DNA from: JAXMHQ01 sp046346665
GTDB lineage: Bacteria > Verrucomicrobiota > Verrucomicrobiia > Limisphaerales > JAXMHQ01
Reading direction: 5' to 3'
DNA length: 64,000 nucleotides
NCBI GenBank assembly: GCA_046346665.1
Contig: JAXMHQ010000006.1
Span: 1-64,000, forward strand
Shown here: positions 51,702 through 59,349 of the stretch, piece by piece
Numbering within the stretch: position 1 is the stretch's first letter
How the letters are laid out: the number at the start of each line of letters is the position of its first letter
Position numbers and translations under genes: made by a program
The notes under the pieces: generated by a model
Told to the model about the DNA's origin: nothing
What the model saw: only the letters and a program-made list of their open reading frames with translations
Databases searched by the model: none

Positions 51702-54218
51702 TCAAGGCGTGGGAGCCGGGGTGGGGGATTCGGCGGCTTTCAGGCGCTGGAGGGCGACGGGGTTGTTGGGGCTGATGCGGAGGGCGGCACGGAACTGTTC
51801 GGCGGCTTCGGCGTCGCGGTGTGCGCGGCTGAGGGCGATCCCGAGGTTTAAGCGGGCCTGGAGCCAGCCGGGGTTGAGGGCGACGGCTTCCATGAATTGC
51901 GACAGGGCTCCGGCGTCGTCACCTTTCCGGCCGAGCGCCACCCCGAGTTGGAACCGCGCGTCGGCGAGGTTGGGGTTGGCGCGGACGGCTTCCTGGAACT
52001 GTGTGCCCGCCTCGTCGTGGCGGCCCAGCGTGTCGAGGCACATGCCCAGCCCGAGGTGCGCCTGCGCATCCGCCGGCGCCAGCGTGATTGCATCCTGGTA
52101 ATTGGTCATCGCCTCGGAAAACCAGCCTTTGTCGAAGCAAAACCGGCCGAGGGTGTTGAGCGATTCCGCAGTGCGCGGGCGGTATTCGATGGCCCGGCGG
52201 TATTCGCGCTGCGCGAATTCGGCCTGGCCCTGTTTCTCGAGAGCCCGGCCGAGCCACCAGTGGGCGAGGCTGAAATCGGGCTTCAACGCGATCGCCTGGT
52301 TGAACGCCTGCGCCGCGCCCGCGATGTCGCCCTGTTGATACAGGGCCTGGCCCTTGCCGAACCAGGCTCCCGCCGATCCGTTGTCCAGCCGCGCCATTTC
52401 GTCGAAGACCTTCACCGCGTCCGGGTAACGCCGGGCCAGCAGCAGCACCTGCCCGTATTCGGCCCAGGCATCCGCGTTCAAGGGCAGTTGCCGGGTCACG
52501 CGCTCCATGGAATCCGCCGCGCCGGGAATGTCGCCCGCCAGTCGCTGGATGACGGACAGGTTCTTGGCGATGATCCAGTCGTCCGGCGACGCCTCGGCGG
52601 CTTGTTTCACCGCGGCAAGATCCTGCCGCATGGCCGCGGGCCGGATCGCGGGCTGGAGCGAATCGATCGCCGCGCGGACGCGGTCGAGCTGGACAGTGTG
52701 ATCGGCCTGGAGGGTGAATGGCGGCTGGTGCAGGCGGTAATAGATTTCGCCGTAGCTCTTGAACGCATTCCAGGGCGTCCAGGTGAGGCGGGTGGCGCAT
52801 TGTTCGGCGGAGAGCCACTCGCTTCCGGCCGCGGCGCGGCTGCGAACGGATTCCGGCAGCAGTGCGGCGGCCTGGTCGGCGACGGCGCGGGCGAGCAGGT
52901 AGTTGCCTGTGAAATTCAAATGCACATGTTCGTAGAACAATTCCGATCCGGGAATCCCGCGCGGGCTTAAGGAGGCGAACATTCCAGCCGCGTCCACGAG
53001 GCCGATTCCGCGGAAACCGGGGCTGGAGGCGGTTTCGCGAATAATTCCGTTCAGCCGTGAGTCCGCCCGGAACCTGAGGGCGTCGAGGTCGCGTGCCAGC
53101 GTGAATTCGCGCAACGCGTCGGCGTCCTGACCGAGGGCGAGGCTGCATTGGCCCCAGCGGAAATGCAGTTCGGCGTAATTGTTGTCGATTTGGGACGCGA
53201 GCCGGAAGGAATCGACGGCCGATTCAAATTGCCCGGCCTCTTGCGCGGCGACGCCCTTGTCGAACGCGGCGGTCCAGTCGGCCAGTTGTGTCTCGGACAA
53301 TCCGGGTTTGTGGAGCGAAGCGAACGGGGCGCAGTCTTTGAGATTTGAACCGACCGTGCAGAGGATGATGCCGGCTCCGGCCTGGCGTCCGGCGCGGAGG
53401 ATGTCTTCGAGATTGCTGCGGAAATGGTCGTAGACACGCGGCATGCGGGGATCGTCCTGGGCGACCTTATTTTGAACGAACATGGACATGCCGCCCCATT
53501 CCTCGTTGGTTCCGGAGGGGCGATGAGCGGGGGCGGAGCGAAGCTGGTCGAGCCATTGTCCGGTGCGGGTGCCTTTGAGGGCGATGCTGGCGCGGATGAG
53601 TGGGAGCGGGGGTGTTTGGGGGCCGAACACGGTGCCGGCGCCGTAGGGTCCGACGACCTCGTTGTTGCCCATGTAGACGATCCAGAGATCGCCCTGCAAT
53701 CCGGCGCTTTCGCGCGCGATGGGCAGGATCACGTTTGAATCGATGGCGGCGAGGGCGGTGTTGATGATTTCGAAGTGGACGCCCGGGTATCGCGCCTGCA
53801 GGAGTACTCCCAGGATGCGGCTGAATGCGAATTCGCCCTGGGGATCGCCCGCGGCGGCCGACTCGCCGAAGACGAACACGCGCACGGTGCCGCCGGGTTT
53901 CGGGTCGGGATAGGACATGGGGTAGGGCGTGCGGGCGAGGTCCTTGCCGAAGAAGCGCCAGCCGAACTTGTCGTTTTCAACCAGCAGCCGGCGATCGGCT
54001 GATTGTTTGTGGAGGAAAAAGGAGGTGGGATAGCCGAATCCGGCGATTCCGAGGGCGAGTTCAAGGAGGAGAAAGAAAAGGGCCGGCGCGAGAACGATGG
54101 CGAGCAGGCGGAACATCCAGAGCCGGGTTTTCGACCGGACCTGGGTCCCGGGGGCGGCGGGTTTGGGGGCGTGGGTGGGTTCCGTCGGTGTGCGGGGCTT
54201 GCGCTCTCTGCGGGACAT
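51702..54218 (-). CDS. Membrane-anchored SGNH/GDSL hydrolase-like protein with TPR tail
   Basis: 838 residues. One N-terminal membrane helix (about 34-56, LLAIVLAPALFFLLLELALG) puts the rest outside the membrane. Residues about 90-430 are an SGNH fold: FVFGESAAAGDP (block I, Ser nucleophile), IVYMGNNEVVGPYG (Asn block), LCTVGSNLKD, and EHVHLNFTGNYLLA (His, with the usual Asp position as Glu-His-Val-His). At about 320-380 and 555-830 lie eight or more TPR units ('A..QF.EAV..NP....A..QLG'). SGNH proteins of this type deacetylate or esterify surface glycans. It converges on the sxtIJK-like operon from the other side and may share its substrate polymer; inference. Confidence 0.8.
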   Translation of the reverse strand: MSRRERKPRTPTEPTHAPKPAAPGTQVRSKTRLWMFRLLAIVLAPALFFLLLELALGIAGFGYPTSFFLHKQSADRRLLVENDKFGWRFFGKDLARTPYPMSYPDPKPGGTVRVFVFGESAAAGDPQGEFAFSRILGVLLQARYPGVHFEIINTALAAIDSNVILPIARESAGLQGDLWIVYMGNNEVVGPYGAGTVFGPQTPPLPLIRASIALKGTRTGQWLDQLRSAPAHRPSGTNEEWGGMSMFVQNKVAQDDPRMPRVYDHFRSNLEDILRAGRQAGAGIILCTVGSNLKDCAPFASLHKPGLSETQLADWTAAFDKGVAAQEAGQFESAVDSFRLASQIDNNYAELHFRWGQCSLALGQDADALREFTLARDLDALRFRADSRLNGIIRETASSPGFRGIGLVDAAGMFASLSPRGIPGSELFYEHVHLNFTGNYLLARAVADQAAALLPESVRSRAAAGSEWLSAEQCATRLTWTPWNAFKSYGEIYYRLHQPPFTLQADHTVQLDRVRAAIDSLQPAIRPAAMRQDLAAVKQAAEASPDDWIIAKNLSVIQRLAGDIPGAADSMERVTRQLPLNADAWAEYGQVLLLARRYPDAVKVFDEMARLDNGSAGAWFGKGQALYQQGDIAGAAQAFNQAIALKPDFSLAHWWLGRALEKQGQAEFAQREYRRAIEYRPRTAESLNTLGRFCFDKGWFSEAMTNYQDAITLAPADAQAHLGLGMCLDTLGRHDEAGTQFQEAVRANPNLADARFQLGVALGRKGDDAGALSQFMEAVALNPGWLQARLNLGIALSRAHRDAEAAEQFRAALRISPNNPVALQRLKAAESPTPAPTP

Positions 54219-54303
54219 AATTTGGAGCGGTCAGCGTGCCCGTACCGGCGCTAAAAAGCCAGCGTTTCTGGCAGCGTCCTGATGTGCGGGCAAAAGTGGG
54301 TGT

Positions 54304-54433
54304 GGAGCGCGGCTGCATCCCTGCTTTTTGGGATCAGCCGCAGAGCGGTGTGGGAGCGGGCGCGCTCGAGTTTGAATGCGGCATTGTTGTTCGGGCGTTT
54401 CTGCGGCTGGTCCTGCGGACACAGCGGCGCTCC
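54304..54433. repeat. Twin stem-loop element related to the MITE core, without its ends
   Basis: GGAGCGCGGCTG (54304-54315) to CAGCGGCGCTCC (54422-54433) with two internal CGGCTG...CAGCCG-type stem-loops, as in the core of MITE copies 1 and 2, but the GGGTGCGATT ends and any duplication are missing. The rest of the 54219-54566 gap has no gene. Confidence 0.7.
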
Positions 54434-54566
54434 GGGACAGCTCTGTGGCTGAAAAGAAGAGGCCGCCGCCCATTTGCGTCCCGATGGGCCCTGCAACCTT
54501 TATGTCGTACCTACGACACAAAGTTCGCACGTGTGACACAAACTGGGTTGAGGTGAAAGGGGCTGC

Positions 54567-56408
54567 TCAAGGTGCGAGGACTTTTTCGAGGAGCTGGTTG
54601 AGGCGTTGGAGCATGGCGCGGGGATCCTCGAGCAGGCCGGCGGCGACGCGGGCGTTGTCGAGGACCTGTTCCGCGACACTGGCCGCGAGGGCGGCGTCCT
54701 TCTGGCGGGTGGATTCGAGCCGGGCGATGACGGGATGGGCGGGGTTGATTTCGAGGTCGTGGGTGACGGGTGCGGGTTCGTCGCCGTCTTTTTTCACGGC
54801 TTTCAGGATGCGCCGCATGCTGGACGTCATGAATTTGTCCGGGTCGACCACGACGGCGGGGCTTTGGACGAGGCGGCGGGAGACGCGGACTTCGCCGACG
54901 CGGTCGCCGAGGGTGGTTTTGAGCCAGGCCGCGAGCGCTTTGGCGGCATCATCGGAGAGTGAGTTTTCCGCGGCGGGCGGTGTGTCGAGGCTGACCTCCG
55001 CTTTTTCGGCGAGCTGGAGTTTTTTGCCATCGAACTCGTGGAGGTGTTCCATGACGAATTCATCCCAGGGATCGAAGAGGAACAGCACTTCGAGTTTGCG
55101 ATTTTGGAACACTTCGTAATAGGGGCTGCTCTCGGCGGCGGCGCGGTTCTGGGCGAGCAGGCAATAGATCTCCTTTTGGTCGGAGCCCATGCGTTTGACG
55201 TAATCGGCGAGGGATGTTTGCCGGCCGGGTTCGAGGGTGGACGATTCGAAGCGGAGGAGTTTGCCGAGGGCGTCGCGGTGGGTGAAATCGGACACGACGC
55301 CTTCCTTGAGGAACCGCTGGTATTCGGCGTAGAAGGCGGTGTAGCTGTCGGGATCTTTTTCCGATTGTTCCTCGAGGAATTTGAGGAAGCGGCTGGTGAG
55401 CACCTTGTTGAGGCGTTGCAGGAGCGAGCTGTCCTGCATGGTTTCGCGGGAGATGTTCAGCGGAAGATCCTCGCTGTCGACGACGCCCTTGAGGAAGCGG
55501 AGCCAGTCCGGGAACAGGCCCTTGGCTTTGGCCTGGATGAGGACTTTGCGGCAATGGAGGCTGACTTCCGAATCGATGCGTCCCATGCCGAGTGTTTCGA
55601 GGTTGCGCTGGGGCACGAAGAGGAGGGCCTGGATGGACAGTGGTGCGTCGGCGGTGAAGTGGAGGCGGTAACGCGGCTTGTCGGGGTCATGGGCGACGAA
55701 GGAATAGAACTCGTTGTATTCCTGTTCCTGGATGTCGTTTTTGTTGCGGGCCCAGATGGCCTGGATGGTGTTGAGCCGTTTGCCGTTCAGCTCGATGGGG
55801 AACGGGACAAAGCTGGAATAGCGCTGGATGATGCGTTCGACGGTGGCCGGCTGGGCGAACTCGGGGTCCTTGAGTTCGAGAACGATTCGCGTGCCGCGCG
55901 GGAGGTCCGGGGCGGGGGCGATTTCGTATCCGCCCGCGCCTTCGCTGGTCCATTGCCAGCCTTGTTCTTCGGGTGCGCTGGAGCGGGTGAAGACCGTGAC
56001 GCGTTTGGCGACCATGAACGCGGAGTAGAAGCCGACGCCGAACTGGCCGATGAGCGAGACGTCGGGTTTTTTCTCGCCGGCGAGTTGTTTCAGGAAAGCC
56101 TTGGTGCCGGAGTGGGCGATGGTGCCGAGGTTTTCGACCAGTTCGGCGTGGGTCATCCCGATGCCCGTATCGCCGATGGCGATGGTTCCGGCCTTGTCAT
56201 CGGTCGCGATGGCGATGGACGGCGGAATTTCAACCTGGTGAACGGGGTTGCCGGCCGACTGGGTGAACCGGAGTTTCTCGCACGCATCGGCGGCGTTGGA
56301 AATCAGCTCGCGGATGAAGATCTCTTTGTCCGTGTAAAGCGAATGAATGACGATGTCCAGCAATTGCTGGATCTCGGCTTGGAAATGGTGTGTCTCTGTC
56401 GTGCTCAT
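54567..56408 (-). CDS. htpG: Molecular chaperone HtpG (Hsp90)
   Basis: 613 residues, about the E. coli length. ATP-dependent cytosolic chaperone. The GHKL ATPase domain is seen in ELISNAADACEKLRF, IGDTGIGMTHAELVENLGTIAHSGT and GQFGVGFYSAFMVAKRVTV. The middle domain has LPLNISRETMQDSSLLQRLN. The C-terminal dimerisation domain follows, with no MEEVD (as expected in bacteria). ATG at 56408 in GTGCTCATCG context. Stands alone, between two repeat gaps. Confidence 0.97.
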   Translation of the reverse strand: MSTTETHHFQAEIQQLLDIVIHSLYTDKEIFIRELISNAADACEKLRFTQSAGNPVHQVEIPPSIAIATDDKAGTIAIGDTGIGMTHAELVENLGTIAHSGTKAFLKQLAGEKKPDVSLIGQFGVGFYSAFMVAKRVTVFTRSSAPEEQGWQWTSEGAGGYEIAPAPDLPRGTRIVLELKDPEFAQPATVERIIQRYSSFVPFPIELNGKRLNTIQAIWARNKNDIQEQEYNEFYSFVAHDPDKPRYRLHFTADAPLSIQALLFVPQRNLETLGMGRIDSEVSLHCRKVLIQAKAKGLFPDWLRFLKGVVDSEDLPLNISRETMQDSSLLQRLNKVLTSRFLKFLEEQSEKDPDSYTAFYAEYQRFLKEGVVSDFTHRDALGKLLRFESSTLEPGRQTSLADYVKRMGSDQKEIYCLLAQNRAAAESSPYYEVFQNRKLEVLFLFDPWDEFVMEHLHEFDGKKLQLAEKAEVSLDTPPAAENSLSDDAAKALAAWLKTTLGDRVGEVRVSRRLVQSPAVVVDPDKFMTSSMRRILKAVKKDGDEPAPVTHDLEINPAHPVIARLESTRQKDAALAASVAEQVLDNARVAAGLLEDPRAMLQRLNQLLEKVLAP

Positions 56409-56460
56409 CGTTTACATCCTATAGCGAAGTGGCGGGCAAGACGTCAAGGGAGGGCGTCTC

Positions 56461-56660
56461 AAATGCGGAGTGCGGAATGCGGAATGGTGGGGCGAGACTC
56501 CGTCGAGCCCTGACCTGGGCCGTGGGATTGTTGGATAAATGGATTCTTGGATTGCTGGATGACTCCGCGTGGCAGTCCGCCCATTAATCCAGGAATCCAA
56601 AAATCCACCAATCCGTTTCGACGGCTCGACGGAGGTTGGCCCCACCCGGCACTCCGCGTT
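56461..56660. repeat. Nested word hairpin between htpG and the redoxin gene
   Basis: Outer arms GCGGAGTGCGGAATGCGGAA and GGCACTCCGCGTTC; middle arms GGTGGGGCGAGACTCCGTCG (56486 on) and GACGGCTCGACGGAGGTTGG (56621 on) plus CCCCACC; inner arms are runs of TTGGATT/AATCCA words (56526-56560; 56586-56616). Same architecture as 31653-31909. Confidence 0.8.
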
Positions 56661-57745
56661 CAAGGTTTTTGGCCTTTGCGGTAGCTGTCGAGGGTTTGGC
56701 GGAGCGCGGATTTTTCGGCGTCGTTGCGGGCGGCGTCGACGGCTTGTTGCTGGGTGGCGATGGCTTCGCGTGTTTTGCCGAGCAGGAACTGGACGCGGGC
56801 GAGGGTGTCGAGGACCCCGGGGGATTTGCCGTCGGCGAGTTCGCAGGCGCGGCGGGCGGATTTTTCGGCGGCGGCGAGGATTTCAGGCGACGGATTCCGG
56901 GCGGAGGCGATGACCCAGGCGATCTCGTTGAGGTAGACGAAACTTTTAGAGTATTGGTCGGTGAGTGATTCGGCCTGGCGCAGGGCGGCGGCGGCGTTTT
57001 TCTGTCCGAGCAGGATTTGCAGGCGGAGGATGCCGTAGCCCGGGGGTTTGGGTTCGGGGGCGAGGAGTTCCAGTTCGGTCAATGCCTGGTCGGCGGCCTG
57101 CCAGTTTGTCTGGCGGAGTGCGGTCTGGAGGCTGGCGGTGCATTCATCGCGGCGGGCTTTTTCCGCTTCACGCTGGCGCATCGCCTGGGCGTAGGCATCC
57201 GTTTGAAATGTTCCCGCGAGGATGCTTTCCAGCAAAGACGCGTTCAAAGCGAGCGGATGTCCGATCCAGGCGATGCGGCCTTTTTGATCGACGATAAAAG
57301 TTGTGGGGATGCCGTCTTGTCCGGCGGCATTCAGCCAGGTTTCCGTCAGGGCGCCTTTGCCTCCGCCGGATTTGTCGTCGAGCGCGACGGGCAGGGTGAT
57401 GCGGGGTGGCGGGTTGGTCAGGAATGCGGGGACGGCCGTGTCGTCAGGTTCCCAGACATCCAATCCGGCGGCGACGAGTCCGCGGTTTTGGAGGGGGCTG
57501 GCGAGGTTTTGGAGGTGGAGGAGGGACTGTCGGCAGGGTGCGGACCAGGTGGCGAAGAAGGTGAGAACGTAAACGTGGTTGGAATCGAATCCTGGAACGG
57601 GCTGGCCCTGGATCCAGCGTCCGGGCTTGAGGGAGGGCGCGGGATCGCCGGGAGCAAGCCCGGCCGCCAGCGACCCCGGGCGGGCGACTAAAGCCGCGGC
57701 TAGAATCGCCAGGACGACGGCCGTGTTGCCGCGTGGTTTCCGCAT
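56660..57745 (-). CDS. Exported TlpA/redoxin-like protein with TPR part; first active Cys is Ser
   Basis: 361 residues from the ATG at 57745; the frame is open further upstream, but that is repeat sequence. Signal peptide (NTAVVLAILAAALVARPGSLAAG). The thioredoxin-like domain (about 30-185) has VYVLTFFATWSAPCRQSLLHL, where the normal WCxxC reads W-S-x-P-C: the reactive N-terminal Cys is Ser. IPTTFIVDQKGRIAWIGHP with the cis-Pro is preserved. A helical tail of about 175 residues (AALRQAESL, ETLARVQFLLGKTREAIATQQ) has TPR-like repeats. It cannot be a normal dithiol oxidoreductase, so it may serve as a binding or holdase protein in the periplasm. Confidence 0.78.
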   Translation of the reverse strand: MRKPRGNTAVVLAILAAALVARPGSLAAGLAPGDPAPSLKPGRWIQGQPVPGFDSNHVYVLTFFATWSAPCRQSLLHLQNLASPLQNRGLVAAGLDVWEPDDTAVPAFLTNPPPRITLPVALDDKSGGGKGALTETWLNAAGQDGIPTTFIVDQKGRIAWIGHPLALNASLLESILAGTFQTDAYAQAMRQREAEKARRDECTASLQTALRQTNWQAADQALTELELLAPEPKPPGYGILRLQILLGQKNAAAALRQAESLTDQYSKSFVYLNEIAWVIASARNPSPEILAAAEKSARRACELADGKSPGVLDTLARVQFLLGKTREAIATQQQAVDAARNDAEKSALRQTLDSYRKGQKP

Positions 57746-57844
57746 ACTGGCAGCGTAGGCGCCGGCGCCGGGCCGGTCCAATCGAAAAACTGAAACTGAA
57801 GTGCTCCTGAGTTTCCCCTTGCCCGCCGTTTGTGGAAGCGGTGC

Positions 57845-57979
57845 GAGCATGATTCAAATGGGTGGACAAGTCGGAGTAATACAGGGTGGCGACGGCCTGT
57901 CGCCGGAGGGAAACGTCCAGGCACAAAGGCGACCAGCGGTCGCCACCCCGGGAACTGCCGGCTCATTCGAATCACACCC
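57845..57979. mobile_element. Decayed MITE-like element 4
   Basis: Right end reads inward GGGTGTGATTCGAATGAG; the left end GAGCATGATTCAAATGGG is a degenerate counterpart. Flanks AAGCGGTGC and AAGAGGCGC agree at 7 of 9. Core with GGTGGCGAC/GTCGCCACC hairpin arms, different from copies 1-3. The gap 57746-58031 holds nothing else I can support. Confidence 0.5.
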
Positions 57980-58031
57980 AAGAGGCGCGGGGCGCTTTAC
58001 GGAGGATGAACAACGTTCTAACCTTCTCCCG

Positions 58032-58703
58032 ATGCCGCCGCACACTTATTCAGCGGGAGCGGAGGGGGTGGTTTTGTTGCATGGGCTTTGCCGGACCCCG
58101 GCGAGTCTGCGGCGGATGGAATCCGCGCTGTTTCGGGAAGGCTACCGCGTGGTCAATCGCGGTTACCCGTCCCGCACGACGCGCATCGCGGTGCTCGCGG
58201 AATCAACCGTGGGGCGGGCGCTGGCCGATCCCGCGTTGGCCGGATGTGTCCGGGTGCATTTCGTGACTCATTCGCTTGGCGGCATCCTGGTCCGGAGCTA
58301 TTTCGCGAGGCATGAACCCGGGCGATTGGGGCGGGTTGTGATGTTAGGTCCGCCGAACCGGGGCAGCGAGGTGGTTGACCGACTCGGCGGGTGGCGGTTA
58401 TTTCAATGGCTGAACGGGCCCGCCGGGGGCGAACTGGGAACCGGCCCGGATTCCGTTCCCAATACCCTGGGGCCAGTGCCGTTCGAAACCGGCGTGATCG
58501 CCGGTGACCGCTCTGTCAACTGGATCAACAGCCGGATGATTCCCGGGCCGAACGACGGGAAAGTGTCGGTGGAACACTGCCGCGTGGCGGGAATGCGGGA
58601 TTTTCTTGTCGTGCACGCGACGCACCCTTTCATGGCGCGGAACCGGGGGGTGATCTCGGCCACGATCCGGTTTCTCAGGACCGGCCGGTTTTCCCCGGAT
58701 TAA
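58032..58703 (+). CDS. Alpha/beta-hydrolase (lipase/esterase-like)
   Basis: 223 residues from the ATG at 58032; upstream frame is MITE sequence. Seen: EGVVLLHGLCRTPASL (oxyanion HG), GYPSRTTRI, nucleophile elbow THSLGG (Ser about 80, GxSxG variant T-H-S-L-G-G), PPNRGSEVVD, and the C-terminal VHATHPFM with the likely catalytic His. Family of PGAP1-like/triacylglycerol lipases acting on esters. No signal peptide, so intracellular. Its stop codon overlaps the convergent response regulator's stop (TTAA). Confidence 0.82.
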   Translation: MPPHTYSAGAEGVVLLHGLCRTPASLRRMESALFREGYRVVNRGYPSRTTRIAVLAESTVGRALADPALAGCVRVHFVTHSLGGILVRSYFARHEPGRLGRVVMLGPPNRGSEVVDRLGGWRLFQWLNGPAGGELGTGPDSVPNTLGPVPFETGVIAGDRSVNWINSRMIPGPNDGKVSVEHCRVAGMRDFLVVHATHPFMARNRGVISATIRFLRTGRFSPD

Positions 58704-59128
58704 TTGTTGCCATTGCCCTCGGGAAGGGCGGCGAGGGCCTGGTTCTGCAGCATCTCTTTTACTTTTGAGACAATGTCCGACGGACTGGCTGGTTTTGTGA
58801 CAAAGTCGGTCGCGCCCGATTCGATGCCGGCGCACCGGGTCAACTGGCCGCACAGGCCGGTCACCATGAGGATGGGGATGGATTCGGTGACGGAGTCTTT
58901 GCGGAGCAGTTCGCAGACGGCAAACCCGTTCAATTCAGGCAGGATAATATCGAGCAGGATCAGGTCGGGCACGAGGGATCGGGCCTTTTTAACGGCATCG
59001 AGGCCATTTGTGGCCGTGGCGATGGCGAATCCCTCCTGCTTGAAATATTCCCGCAGCAGTTCGAGAAAATCCGCTTCATCTTCCACCACCAGTATTTTGC
59101 GCCTCTTCAAAAGGGTCGTTTGACTCAT
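58700..59128 (-). CDS. Stand-alone CheY-like response regulator
   Basis: 142 residues from the ATG at 59128; earlier frame is unlikely. The REC domain is complete: KILVVEDEADF (acidic E16/D17), phospho-accepting Asp60 in DLILLDIILPELNG, Thr90 in ILMVTG, Lys112 in VTKPASP. No output domain; a short tail ALAALPEGNGNN follows. Expected to receive phosphate from a histidine kinase elsewhere. Convergent to the lipase, with overlapping stop codons. Confidence 0.92.
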   Translation of the reverse strand: MSQTTLLKRRKILVVEDEADFLELLREYFKQEGFAIATATNGLDAVKKARSLVPDLILLDIILPELNGFAVCELLRKDSVTESIPILMVTGLCGQLTRCAGIESGATDFVTKPASPSDIVSKVKEMLQNQALAALPEGNGNN

Positions 59129-59349
59129 GATCTGGAACCTTATCCTTCCATTGTGGCCTGCCGGACCTTTGTCCGACGGAAAACCGCGACGCACACAGCA
59201 GGAAAAATGCCGAAATCGACTGTGGCCGGGGAGGATCGGTTCCGGGTGGTTGTTCGGTCGGATTGAGGGTGGGTGAATAGGGGTGGGTGGGTGGGAGTCG
59301 AATGATAGTGGCGGTTGACGCAATTTCGCGTATGCTGGCCGTAGAGATT

